This document shows, in pieces, positions 44,085-52,841 of a stretch of 64,000 bases of DNA; position 1 is the stretch's first letter, and every line of letters starts with the position of its first letter. The translations under genes and the position numbers were made by a program. This stretch comes from Bin55 sp965203735 (lineage in GTDB: Bacteria; Pseudomonadota; Gammaproteobacteria; Pseudomonadales; Azotimanducaceae). The stretch lies in the NCBI GenBank assembly GCA_965203735.1, contig OZ241909.1, positions 1,488,001 to 1,552,000 of the forward strand, given 5' to 3'. The notes under the pieces were generated by a model that made no database searches, was not told where the DNA came from, and worked only from the letters and a program-made list of their open reading frames with translations.

Positions 44085-44417
44085 GTGTTGTCTTCCGATT
44101 TGGTCGGTACCCAATCATTGTAGTTCTGTACTCATCTTCAAAAGAAAAATCCATTGAGAGTTTGCAGAACTCGCTTCAATGCTTGCCTTGATCGTGTAGC
44201 TTCAGCAACACCCTCGGTGAACTCGACGGGAGACTTCTAGTCTTTATTAAGGATGAACCTAGTTTTAGTTCCCACACAGTTAATTTCTGCGTTCCGATCT
44301 CAAAGCTGCGCAGACCTAGAATGGGAGCATCCGTCCCGATAGCCATTCTTGTCGGGTCTTCAACCACGCATTAAGGAACAATCCCACTGTGACTCAAGCC
44401 TCAAAGTTTCAGTCTAG
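44085..44417. promoter_or_regulatory. gene-free divergent region between GPP34 and hydroxylase genes
   Basis: 333 bp between genes pointing away from each other, so it must hold both promoters. I cannot identify boxes with confidence and see no operator-like repeat. Confidence 0.35.
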
Positions 44418-45314
44418 TTGAGTGAATTCCCTGAGATGCTAATTTCTCTTAGAAGAGTTACGACTCTAATCTCGTATCCCTTCGGTATATGCGCAAGCTA
44501 TGCGCTGCTTGCGTTCCTCTCGAATTTTCTGGCCGTAGAAATTGCCGCGTATGTTGCCGTGTTGTTTGGAGCGGCAGTTGTCACGTTGCACGAACTGACA
44601 GTTCCATATCGCAATGAATGGAACCCGACTTTGTTCGAAGTAGCAAACGATGCAACTTACATGATTGTGTGCCAGATCTTCTTCGAAAGACTGTTGACAC
44701 TCGTAGCACTGTTCGTCGTTGTTCGCCTAGCCACAAGCGCTTCTTGGCAGGGGATTGGACTATGGCCTCATGAATGGCCTATTTGGCTTCAAGCAGTCGC
44801 GATCCTAGTTATAGGAGACTTACTGCGTTATTGGCTGCATCGGGGGTTTCATCGATTTTCTTGGATGTGGAGATTGCATGCCGTGCATCACTCACCAGAT
44901 CGTTTGTATTGGCTCAATGTAGGTAGATTCCATCCTCTGGAACAGACACTCCAGTTCGTGGCGGATGCATTGCCTTTCATTCTTCTGGGTGTTAGTACAG
45001 ATGTATTGAGTGTCTACTTTGTGTTCTATGCGGTGAATGGCTTTTATCAGCACTCGAATTGTCACGTACGGCTAGGTTGGTTAAATTGGATTGTGGCCGG
45101 TCCGGAACTGCATCGCTGGCACCACTCGTTGGATTCCAACGAATCCAACAATAACTTCGGCAACAATCTAATATTGTGGGACGTATTGTTTGGCACGCGA
45201 TACTTTCCACAAGATCGTAATGTCACCACGCTTGGAATATCGGCGAAAAACTATCCAATGGACTTTCTACGCCAGCTAGCCGCACCGTTCCGTGTTCGGC
45301 TTCCGCTCGACTAA
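44418..45314 (+). CDS. sterol desaturase/fatty acid hydroxylase superfamily membrane protein
   Basis: 298 residues with four to five membrane segments (about 18-60, 88-108, 127-140 and 186-208). The three His clusters of the di-iron site are His141-145 (HRGFH), His154-158 (HAVHH) and His232-236 (HRWHH). It should hydroxylate or desaturate a lipid-like substrate at the inner membrane. Start TTG 44418 or ATG 44436. The next gene begins 4 bp after its stop, so it heads a three-gene unit with the GH3-like and enolase-superfamily genes. Confidence 0.85.
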   Translation: MSEFPEMLISLRRVTTLISYPFGICASYALLAFLSNFLAVEIAAYVAVLFGAAVVTLHELTVPYRNEWNPTLFEVANDATYMIVCQIFFERLLTLVALFVVVRLATSASWQGIGLWPHEWPIWLQAVAILVIGDLLRYWLHRGFHRFSWMWRLHAVHHSPDRLYWLNVGRFHPLEQTLQFVADALPFILLGVSTDVLSVYFVFYAVNGFYQHSNCHVRLGWLNWIVAGPELHRWHHSLDSNESNNNFGNNLILWDVLFGTRYFPQDRNVTTLGISAKNYPMDFLRQLAAPFRVRLPLD

Positions 45315-45318
45315 ATAG

Positions 45319-46965
45319 ATGCTGGATTCGTTCTCATATCTTGTTTTCAAAACGGCACTGAAGTACAAGCAGAAGCCGCATTTCGAAGAGTTCATCCGCT
45401 CAACAAGAGATCCAGAGACAGTTCAATGGCTTGCTCTCAAAAACATTCTTCAAGTAAACCGCGAAACTGAATTTGGCAGGAAGTTCGACTTCGATCAAGC
45501 AGATTCACCGGAATCGTTTCGAAAATTGGTTCCGGTGTCAGACTTTGAAACGTTGCGTCCATACATCGAACGACAGCGAGACGATAAGGCCCAGTCATTA
45601 ACGTGGGATGAACCCATCTATTACAACCGAACGAGTGGGACCGTGGGCACGCCAAAGGATGTTCCGGTTACCCAACGGAACGTAGATGAAATCCGATTGG
45701 GTTCCCAATTGAGTGCATATGTTCTCAGTCAGCAGTCGGACATTCTCAGAGGAAAAGTGTTTGCCATTGGCGGATCAGCTGTTGAGGCGAGGACACACGA
45801 CAATGTTCCTATTGGGTCTGCGTCCGGAATGCTGTATCGGCAGCAGTCTCGATTTGTACGTAGCCGATATGTCCTTCCGCCGGAGGTGTTCGACATCGAC
45901 GATGTCGAGACACGGTACATTGCGTCGGCAATCTATGGATTGGCTCGCCGCGACATCACTACGATTGCAACTGCCAATCCTTCCACATTCATACGTCTTA
46001 ATGAGGTAGTTCAGGAACACGCAGAAACATTGCTCAGGCACATTTCGGAAGGAACACTGCCCGAGACGAATGTTCAATTGGCGGCCCTTAAACCCGATCG
46101 AGCACGAGCCCAGGTGCTCGAGGCGCTACTCAAGAGTGAAGGAGCACTGGCGTATCGAAGCTTCTGGCCCGATTTAAAAGGAGTTGTGACATGGTGTGGA
46201 GGTAGTTGTGGCTTCGCACTGTCAAAACTGACTCCTCTGCTGCCTATTGACTGTAGAGTCTATGAATTTGGCTACAACTCCAGCGAGTTTCGAGGCACGA
46301 TTAATGTCGATCTTGAGAACAATTTGTGCCTTCCAATGTTTCAGCACTCGTACTTCGAATTCGTTGAGTGTGACGACTGGGAGAATGGGTGCAAAAGGTT
46401 TCTCGGCTTGCACGAGCTGGACGAAGGCAAGCTGTACTACATATTTGCAACGACTTCTAGCGGACTCTATCGCTACGACATCAACGACATTGTCTGCGTA
46501 TCTGGCTACATCAATGCAACGCCAACTCTAGACTTTGTCCAAAAAGGACGCGGAGTAACCAATATCACAGGCGAGAAACTTACAGAGCACCAAGTTCTAG
46601 AAGGCGTGGGTTCGTTGCGTGAGGAGTTTGGAATCGATCCCGACTTCTTCGTCATGCTTGCGGATGAAGAAAATTCTGTGTACTTGCTGTGCATGGAACT
46701 TTCGGAAGCACACGAGGGGAATCGGTTAGTGTCACATGTAGACACGAAACTGCAACAGCTCAACGTCGAATACCAATCAAAACGCAAGAGTGGTCGGCTT
46801 GGTCTCCTCAAACTCTTGCAACTACCCGATGGAGCAGGACTTCAGTATCGAAGAGAACGTGTGGAAGCGGGTCAACGAGACGCACAGTTCAAGTATCTCC
46901 ATTTGCAGTATCTGAGCCAGATACCCAAAGTGCTTTCCCGTCTCATCGAGCTTCCATGCGACTAA
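45319..46965 (+). CDS. GH3-family acyl-acid amido synthetase-like protein
   Basis: 548 residues. GH3 proteins are ANL-type adenylating enzymes that, in plants, join amino acids to jasmonate or auxin. Visible features: the ATP loop NRTSGTVGTPKDVPVT (about 107-122), EFGYNSSEF around 322, SSGLYRYDINDIV near 380, and FVQKGRGVTNITGEKLTEHQ for the hinge to the small C-terminal domain. So the enzyme should activate a carboxylic acid as an adenylate and pass it to an amine. Plant-type substrates are not implied. Its end overlaps the next gene by 10 bp. Confidence 0.85.
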   Translation: MLDSFSYLVFKTALKYKQKPHFEEFIRSTRDPETVQWLALKNILQVNRETEFGRKFDFDQADSPESFRKLVPVSDFETLRPYIERQRDDKAQSLTWDEPIYYNRTSGTVGTPKDVPVTQRNVDEIRLGSQLSAYVLSQQSDILRGKVFAIGGSAVEARTHDNVPIGSASGMLYRQQSRFVRSRYVLPPEVFDIDDVETRYIASAIYGLARRDITTIATANPSTFIRLNEVVQEHAETLLRHISEGTLPETNVQLAALKPDRARAQVLEALLKSEGALAYRSFWPDLKGVVTWCGGSCGFALSKLTPLLPIDCRVYEFGYNSSEFRGTINVDLENNLCLPMFQHSYFEFVECDDWENGCKRFLGLHELDEGKLYYIFATTSSGLYRYDINDIVCVSGYINATPTLDFVQKGRGVTNITGEKLTEHQVLEGVGSLREEFGIDPDFFVMLADEENSVYLLCMELSEAHEGNRLVSHVDTKLQQLNVEYQSKRKSGRLGLLKLLQLPDGAGLQYRRERVEAGQRDAQFKYLHLQYLSQIPKVLSRLIELPCD

Positions 46966-48071
46966 CCAAGCTGGAAGGGTTCACCTTTCCGGTCCCTTTC
47001 AAGGTAGTGTTCCGTCATGCCTCCGCGTCTCGCCGGCGTGCGGAGAACTTTGTGGTGTGTGTCACCACCGACACTGGAATCGTCGGGTTTGGAGAAGGTT
47101 GTCCAAGATCCTATGTAACCGGAGAAGGCATCGAGTCTTGCACGAAATTTCTGTTGAAGCACCAAGCTTCACTTGTGAATCTCGTTACTGACTTGACGAT
47201 GCTACGGCAGTGGATAGAAACAAACAAGCACGAGATCGATGCAAATCCCAGCGCATTCTGTGCGATTGAAATGGCGATTCTTGATGCGCTAGGAAGAGAG
47301 GAGTCCAAGAGTATCGAAGCGTTACTTGATCTGCCACACGAGTCTGGAGTCGTTTGCTACACAGCTGTGTTGGGGAACGCACCGTTTGCCGCTTATTGGT
47401 GGATGTCAAGACGCTACGTACGAAACGGTTTTTCGGATATCAAGATTAAGTTGTCTGGAGATTCGCGACGAGATCGGCGGAAACTGCAACTGTGGCAAGA
47501 GCGCATAGCAGACGGATTTAGAGTTCGTCTCGATGCGAACAATTTGTGGTCCAACTCGGAGGAATGCATACAGTACCTAGACGCGCTTCCTCAAGTGTTT
47601 TGGGGAATTGAGGAGCCATTGCAACCACGAGACTACTCTGGAATGCAGCAGATTGGTTCTCAATTAGGGAGCAAACTGATTCTCGACGAGAGTTGTACTA
47701 GAGTGGAAGATCTCGACAACCTTTGCGGAAGTCCGTGGGTGCTCAATCTACGTGTCTCGAAAGCAGGAGGCATTCTCAGAGCTATCGAGCTAGCGCATCG
47801 GGCCCAGAACAATGAACTTGGCATCATTGTTGGAGCACATGTCGGTGAAACAAGCGTCCTCACTCGTGGAACTCTCGTTGTGCTGAACTTTCTAAGAAAT
47901 AAACAGGTTGCGGTTGAAGGAGCTTTTGGCCGACACTTTCTAACTAGTGACTTGAGCGACGAGGTCATCGAGTTCGATGCCGACGCAAACATAGATTTGG
48001 ACAGCTTAGAAGTATTGCGTAATCCCGGCTCAGGTCTAAGTGTCGATCGACGCAAGCTGCAACCCCTTTGA
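46956..48071 (+). CDS. enolase-superfamily enzyme (MLE/dipeptide epimerase-like)
   Basis: 371 residues from ATG 46956, inside the end of the GH3 gene. Capping domain, then barrel with all catalytic residues: Lys163 and Lys165 (KIKL), metal ligands Asp193 (LDANN), Glu219 (IEEPL) and Asp244 (LDES), and Lys269 (RVSKAGG). This Lys-Lys pattern is that of the muconate lactonizing subgroup, which includes o-succinylbenzoate synthase, N-acyl amino acid racemase and dipeptide epimerases. Given the GH3 neighbour, racemising an acyl-amino acid is attractive but only inferred. Confidence 0.82.
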   Translation: MRLTKLEGFTFPVPFKVVFRHASASRRRAENFVVCVTTDTGIVGFGEGCPRSYVTGEGIESCTKFLLKHQASLVNLVTDLTMLRQWIETNKHEIDANPSAFCAIEMAILDALGREESKSIEALLDLPHESGVVCYTAVLGNAPFAAYWWMSRRYVRNGFSDIKIKLSGDSRRDRRKLQLWQERIADGFRVRLDANNLWSNSEECIQYLDALPQVFWGIEEPLQPRDYSGMQQIGSQLGSKLILDESCTRVEDLDNLCGSPWVLNLRVSKAGGILRAIELAHRAQNNELGIIVGAHVGETSVLTRGTLVVLNFLRNKQVAVEGAFGRHFLTSDLSDEVIEFDADANIDLDSLEVLRNPGSGLSVDRRKLQPL

Positions 48072-48293
48072 TTGTTTGACTCGGAGCATGAGTCCCATGC
48101 AAATTCAGCTAAGATTCGGGACCGAACGAAATTCAACTAGTAGCTATACTTTGCTTATAGAACGCACATGTCCTAATGTGAGTCGAATGAGACTTTCTAC
48201 GGTCGAGCTCGGTCTTCAGGGCAACCTGCAAGTTGAGCCACTTAAGATGCAATCGTATGGACCGTCTTTCATTTTCTTTGGAGGTATAGATCG

Positions 48294-49247
48294 GTGTTAA
48301 TTAAGACAAATCGGGGAATTCCCTCTTCCGAGATCACGCCGGAATCAGTCTATGTTTCTCGTCGCAAGTTTATGGGACAGAGTGCATCAGCAGCGGTGCT
48401 AACGGGCATCGCTGGATCAGCTTACGGCTTGCCCGAAAACTTTGTTAGCGAGCAAGGCTTTTCCAAAGGTGAGCCGATAGGTGAGAAGATCACTCCAGAG
48501 GAATACGCCACTCGCTACAACAATTTCTACGAGTTTGGCACGGGGAAAGAAGATCCGTCAAAGAAGGCACATGTATTGACTACCGAACCCTGGTCCCTGG
48601 AAGTTGGTGGACGAGTTGCTAAACCAGGCAAGTTAGAACTTGAAGATGTCCTGAAAGACATCGAACTCGAGGAACGTATTTACCGACTGCGCTGTGTTGA
48701 GGCTTGGTCGATGGTGGTTCCGTGGATTGGATTTCCCGTCAAGAAGTTGCTGGATCGGTTTGAGCCTCTGGGAGATGCAAAGTATGTAAAGTTCACCACT
48801 CTTTATCGCCCGAAGGAAATGCCTGGAATTCGCTCCATCTTTTCGTCTGTAGATTTTCCGTACGTCGAGGGCTTGAGGCTGGACGAAGCAAATCATCCCT
48901 TGGCAATATTCTCTATTGGGATGTATGGAAAGGTGCTTCCGAATCAAAACGGCGCGCCCTTTAGATTGGTAGTTCCGTGGAAGTATGGATTCAAGAGCAT
49001 CAAGTCAATTGTGAAGATCGAATTAACAGAAAGAGAACCTCGGACTACTTGGAACAAGTCGGCCCCGCACGAATACGGCTTCTATGCAAACGTTAACCCC
49101 AACGTCGATCATCCGCGATGGTCGCAAGCCCAAGAGCGGAGACTTCCGACGACAATCTTCGGTCGCAAGATTGAAACCCGAATGTTCAACGGCTATGACG
49201 AAGTCGCGTCTCTCTATGAGGGTATGAATCTAAAGCGCAAGTACTAA
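48294..49247 (+). CDS. msrP: periplasmic methionine sulfoxide reductase, catalytic subunit
   Basis: 317 residues from a GTG start with GGAGGT upstream. The Tat signal SRRKFMGQ (Arg23-Arg24) exports the folded molybdopterin protein. Cys134 in RLRCVEAWSM is the molybdenum ligand; the rest fits MsrP/YedY. It repairs oxidised methionine in envelope proteins. Its partner msrQ follows 30 bp later. Confidence 0.96.
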   Translation: MLIKTNRGIPSSEITPESVYVSRRKFMGQSASAAVLTGIAGSAYGLPENFVSEQGFSKGEPIGEKITPEEYATRYNNFYEFGTGKEDPSKKAHVLTTEPWSLEVGGRVAKPGKLELEDVLKDIELEERIYRLRCVEAWSMVVPWIGFPVKKLLDRFEPLGDAKYVKFTTLYRPKEMPGIRSIFSSVDFPYVEGLRLDEANHPLAIFSIGMYGKVLPNQNGAPFRLVVPWKYGFKSIKSIVKIELTEREPRTTWNKSAPHEYGFYANVNPNVDHPRWSQAQERRLPTTIFGRKIETRMFNGYDEVASLYEGMNLKRKY

Positions 49248-49277
49248 GAGGAAACGCATCTCAGATCTAGGACAGAT

Positions 49278-49961
49278 GTGAACGCAGCTCCTCCGTCTAG
49301 GTCTGGACCAAGATTTGCTTGGTTGAGATCTAGAACTGCAAAGTGGATCGTTGGCATCCTTTTGTCGATTCCTTTCCTACTGTTGCTAAACGATGTGCGC
49401 ATCGAACTAGTTCAGCCGGGCGCTGGCTTGGGTCCCGATCCTGGCGAAGAGCTTGTCGATCGTCTCGGAACTTGGTCGATACGTGTCCTGTACCTAACAC
49501 TGTTGGTGTCTTCGGTATCTAGGATTTTCAAAGTACCCGTATTGATTCAGCATCGCAGAACATTTGGATTGTGGGCATTCACCTATGTTGTGCTACATCT
49601 TGCGGCATATTTCTCAGCACTAGCCGGCTTCGATTTCACCGTTGTCCTAAGTGACTTCACCAAGCGTCCCTACATAATCGTTGGTCTCTCCGCGCTGTGT
49701 CTGTTGATTCCGCTTGCAATCACTTCTACGCGAGGTTGGCAGAGGAGACTTGGAATAAACTGGCGTCGACTGCATCGAATTGTCTACATCGCAGCTCTGC
49801 TTGCACTGATTCACCTTTGGATGCAAGAGAAAGCGACATTCTTCGACACGTTTCTCTATGGTTCGATTTTGCTTATTCTTTTCATCGAGAGACTCATTGA
49901 TACAGTTCGACGAATGAGAAAAAAGTCTTCAACTGCAAAGCCGGTCGAAGGAACGACTTAA
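49278..49961 (+). CDS. msrQ: MsrQ heme-binding membrane subunit
   Basis: 227 residues from a GTG start, six membrane segments, ferric reductase-like fold. Conserved His residues in YVVLHLAAYF, RRLHRIVYIA and LALIHLWMQ bind heme. It passes quinol-derived electrons to MsrP in the inner membrane. GTG 49278 gives a short, basic cytoplasmic N-terminus. Confidence 0.94.
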   Translation: MNAAPPSRSGPRFAWLRSRTAKWIVGILLSIPFLLLLNDVRIELVQPGAGLGPDPGEELVDRLGTWSIRVLYLTLLVSSVSRIFKVPVLIQHRRTFGLWAFTYVVLHLAAYFSALAGFDFTVVLSDFTKRPYIIVGLSALCLLIPLAITSTRGWQRRLGINWRRLHRIVYIAALLALIHLWMQEKATFFDTFLYGSILLILFIERLIDTVRRMRKKSSTAKPVEGTT

Positions 49962-50003
49962 GACTGTACGTATCTCTAGGATCTTCAATATGAGGCACAA
50001 AAA

Positions 50004-50360
50004 TTGACTGATTTGACAAAAAAGAACGCGGTTCCGACCAGCGATGATGAGAAGCCATTGAGCGACGATGAACTTCGTGCACTGCTAAAGGAAGTCCCCG
50101 ACTGGAAGCTGGAGTATTCCAATACGCGTGATCTTTATTTCTTGACTAGAACCTATTCGTTCCAGTCCTATGAAGTGGTGCTGTCATTTCATCAGAAGGT
50201 GGGATTGCTCGCCGAAGAGCAACAACACCACCCTGAAATGGTTTCGCAGTACGGTAGCGTCGCAATCCGATGGTGGACACACACAGTTGGTGGAGTGCAC
50301 ATGAATGACTTTGTTCTAGCGGCCAAGTGCGACCAACTGTATAAAGGAACCCTAACGTAG
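50004..50360 (+). CDS. phhB: pterin-4a-carbinolamine dehydratase
   Basis: 118 residues, with an extension of about 20 residues before the family core. The active-site motif EEQQHHPEM and WWTHTVGGVHMNDFVLA are typical. It dehydrates 4a-hydroxytetrahydrobiopterin; in bacteria it often supports phenylalanine hydroxylase, which is not in this window. Start TTG 50004 has no strong ribosome site, so the start is uncertain. Confidence 0.88.
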   Translation: MTDLTKKNAVPTSDDEKPLSDDELRALLKEVPDWKLEYSNTRDLYFLTRTYSFQSYEVVLSFHQKVGLLAEEQQHHPEMVSQYGSVAIRWWTHTVGGVHMNDFVLAAKCDQLYKGTLT

Positions 50361-50434
50361 ACAGAAGGTCGAAGAATTCTTCACCGCCACTAAGTGATTC
50401 GTTAGAGTCAACAAAACTGGCAGTCCCGAACGCG

Positions 50435-51502
50435 TCAATTCGCGATCAAGCTGTTACGAGCATGAACCGATTTGGCTAGTCGATTGAGGCACTGTTGTGT
50501 CTGTTCCCACCCGAGACATGCATCAGTAATGCTCTGACCATAGACGAGGTCTCGGCCGTTTCCGATGTCCTGCCTTCCTTCGAGGAGGTGACTCTCGATC
50601 ATAACACCCATGATGCAGTCTTCTCCATCCTCCAATTGATTACACAGCGAATCGCACACACCAAGTTGATTCCGGAAGTCCGAATTGCTGTTTGCATGAC
50701 TCATGTCGACCATAACACGGTGGTTAAGGCCCTCAGCACGCAACATGTCGCACGCACCTTTGATTGACTCGTTGTCGTAATTGGTGTCGCCGCCACCTCC
50801 TCGAAGGACGATGTGACAATCCGGATTGCCAGCTGTCGCAAAAATTGCAGCGTCACCAGACTTGGTAACTGATAGAAAACGATGTGGATAGAACGCGGAC
50901 TTTACTGCATGCGCAGCAGGTCTTATCTCGCCTTGCGTCGTATTCTTGAATCCGACCGGACACGATAGCCCAGACGCGAGTTGACGATGAATTTGGCTCT
51001 CGGTCGTTCTAGCACCAATTGCGCTCCAAGAGACATAGTCTCCCAGGTATTGCGGTGTAATGGGGTCCAAATACTCGGTAGCTACACCTAAGCTCAGATC
51101 GGATATGTCGGATAGAAGCTGGCGGGCAACGAGAAGCCCTTCGTTAATTCTGAATGATCCATTCAGATGTGGATCGTTCAATAGTCCTTTCCATCCGATC
51201 GATGTACGAGGTTTTTCGAAATATACCCGCATGAGAATGCAAAGATCATCCTCTAGCTCTATTGCGGCTTGGCTTAACTTGTGCGCGTATTCAAGGGCGG
51301 ACTCAGGGTCGTGTATCGAACACGGTCCGACAACAATCAGAAGCCTCGAATCCGTTCCCGCAACAATGTCGCCGACTTGCTGTCGAAGCGAAAAAACCAG
51401 TTCTGACGATTGTTCAGAAATCGGCACTCTCTCCATCGCATTTTTGGGTGCGATGACTTCTTTCGTTCCAATGATGCGAACGTCATCTGTGTCGTACAAC
51501 AT
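50435..51502 (-). CDS. 3-deoxy-7-phosphoheptulonate (DAHP) synthase, class I
   Basis: 355 residues of the AroF/AroG/AroH type. LLIVVGPCSIHD, FEKPRTSIGWKGLLNDP, IGARTTESQIHRQLASGLS, VGFKNTTQG, LRGGGG and VDMSHANS are all present. It joins phosphoenolpyruvate and erythrose 4-phosphate in the first step of aromatic amino acid synthesis. Which aromatic end product inhibits it cannot be told. Convergent with phhB, divergent from the holD-like gene. Confidence 0.95.
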   Translation of the reverse strand: MLYDTDDVRIIGTKEVIAPKNAMERVPISEQSSELVFSLRQQVGDIVAGTDSRLLIVVGPCSIHDPESALEYAHKLSQAAIELEDDLCILMRVYFEKPRTSIGWKGLLNDPHLNGSFRINEGLLVARQLLSDISDLSLGVATEYLDPITPQYLGDYVSWSAIGARTTESQIHRQLASGLSCPVGFKNTTQGEIRPAAHAVKSAFYPHRFLSVTKSGDAAIFATAGNPDCHIVLRGGGGDTNYDNESIKGACDMLRAEGLNHRVMVDMSHANSNSDFRNQLGVCDSLCNQLEDGEDCIMGVMIESHLLEGRQDIGNGRDLVYGQSITDACLGWEQTQQCLNRLAKSVHARNSLIAN

Positions 51503-51595
51503 TTTTTTGGAAAATAGTCCACTGGGTTCAGGCGCGAATCTAATTCATTAGCGCCGAGTCTGCGACAAGCAGCGGGAATTGTATAGGAAACGCGA

Positions 51596-52273
51596 TTGGA
51601 TCAGGCAAGAATCGAGTGGTTGCATCGCCTCGGAATCGACGTCTGGAGGCTGCGTAAGTCCCGTGAGGCAAAACCCGTTTCTGCTTTAGAGCAGTCTGAG
51701 TCGGTTGTGATACGAGCAAAGGAATCAACTTCCAAAAGCGAAGAGAAATTCGATGAGAGTGAGTCTACGGTCTTTACTGCCCCACCACCAACAGAACGGC
51801 CAATGTTCTCATCCAAAGAGGGCGAGGATCAGCCTAGTCATTCAACGAACGAAGTCATTGAAGCAGAACAACCGTCGTTCAAGTTGCAGTGTCTTTCCGT
51901 CGGAACCTGCTTGGTCGTGTTTAAGGCAGAGGACGAGTTTTCAAGCGAAATGGCACTGGGCATTGGGAATGCACTGTCCAAGTACGAGACGATGTCACAC
52001 CAAAGTCTGGACTTTGTGTGGCCTCCAATGAGAGACTTGGACTTGCCAAGCAAGAGAAGTCACGTTGGGTGGGAGAGCGCACGTCGAGCTTTCAACTCTT
52101 TGATTAGCCGTCAGGATTGGACAGCTAACATTCTTGTTGCCGTGGGGTCCGATGCGATCCAAGTCACTGAAGGGATTCGAAACTCAGAATACACTGTCCT
52201 TAAGCTCGACGAATTTCCGGCGAGCGCACAATCCAAGAAAGAGCTATGGCAACGCATTCAAGAAATCTCGTGA
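51596..52273 (+). CDS. HolD-like protein (putative DNA polymerase III psi subunit)
   Basis: 225 residues from a TTG start. The N-terminus WLHRLGIDVWRLR matches the psi signature (E. coli LQQLGITQWSLR), and the end KELWQRIQEIS resembles the HolD end ALWQQI. Between them is a long low-complexity acidic linker (about 30-85) and a Rossmann-like part. It overlaps rimI, the same partner as holD in E. coli. It is longer than E. coli psi (137 residues) because of the linker. Assignment rests on ends and synteny. Confidence 0.6.
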   Translation: MDQARIEWLHRLGIDVWRLRKSREAKPVSALEQSESVVIRAKESTSKSEEKFDESESTVFTAPPPTERPMFSSKEGEDQPSHSTNEVIEAEQPSFKLQCLSVGTCLVVFKAEDEFSSEMALGIGNALSKYETMSHQSLDFVWPPMRDLDLPSKRSHVGWESARRAFNSLISRQDWTANILVAVGSDAIQVTEGIRNSEYTVLKLDEFPASAQSKKELWQRIQEIS

Positions 52274-52776
52274 CCCGACCGGATGAGAAGGACCTTCGCG
52301 TGAGCCCAATCACCGCGGACGACCTTCCTGCTGTATACGAAATCGAAAGTCGATCTATGCCTTTTGGCTGGAGTAGCCACATATTCAAGTCATGCCTTGT
52401 TGGGCCATATGAGTGCTGGAAAATCGAAAGGCACACACGTTCCCAGTGGGATATGATCGGTTATTACGTTCTCTATCTCCTCAATTCGCACGCCGAGCTA
52501 TGCAATTTGTGTGTGGATGTTGACAAACAGAGATCAGGTTACGGCACTCAGTTGCTGACACACGCAATTGAACGATGTGCAAGAAACGGTATCGAGTCCC
52601 TTGCGCTAGACGTGAGGAAATCTAATCTTGTAGCCAAGAAGCTCTACGCCGGTTTTGGATTCAAAAAGGTGGGACTACGAAAGAGCTATTACGCGGCTGC
52701 GATAGGTCGAGAAGACGCCGAGGTCATGGAGATGCGCATCGAGAAACCGACACAGCGGAACACCCAAGAGTTGTGA
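52246..52776 (+). CDS. rimI: ribosomal protein S18-alanine N-acetyltransferase
   Basis: Up to 176 residues, GNAT fold. The acetyl-CoA loop is QRSGYGTQLL; NLCVDVDKQRSG, ALDVRKSNLVAKKLYAGFGFKKVGLRKSYY is the RimI pattern. Start either ATG 52246 or GTG 52270, which overlaps the upstream stop (GTGA). It acetylates the N-terminus of S18. Confidence 0.88.
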   Translation: MATHSRNLVTRPDEKDLRVSPITADDLPAVYEIESRSMPFGWSSHIFKSCLVGPYECWKIERHTRSQWDMIGYYVLYLLNSHAELCNLCVDVDKQRSGYGTQLLTHAIERCARNGIESLALDVRKSNLVAKKLYAGFGFKKVGLRKSYYAAAIGREDAEVMEMRIEKPTQRNTQEL

Positions 52777-52841
52777 CCTTTCGGTATGTCCAATTGAGGC
52801 GGTTTTCAGCCTTATAATCTCGCGTTTTTCGGCGTTCTGAC

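Noticed and set aside
46689..46955. Upstream extension of the enolase-superfamily frame into the GH3 gene
   Set aside because: The extension is out of frame with GH3 coding and lacks family similarity; ATG 46956 begins the conserved domain.
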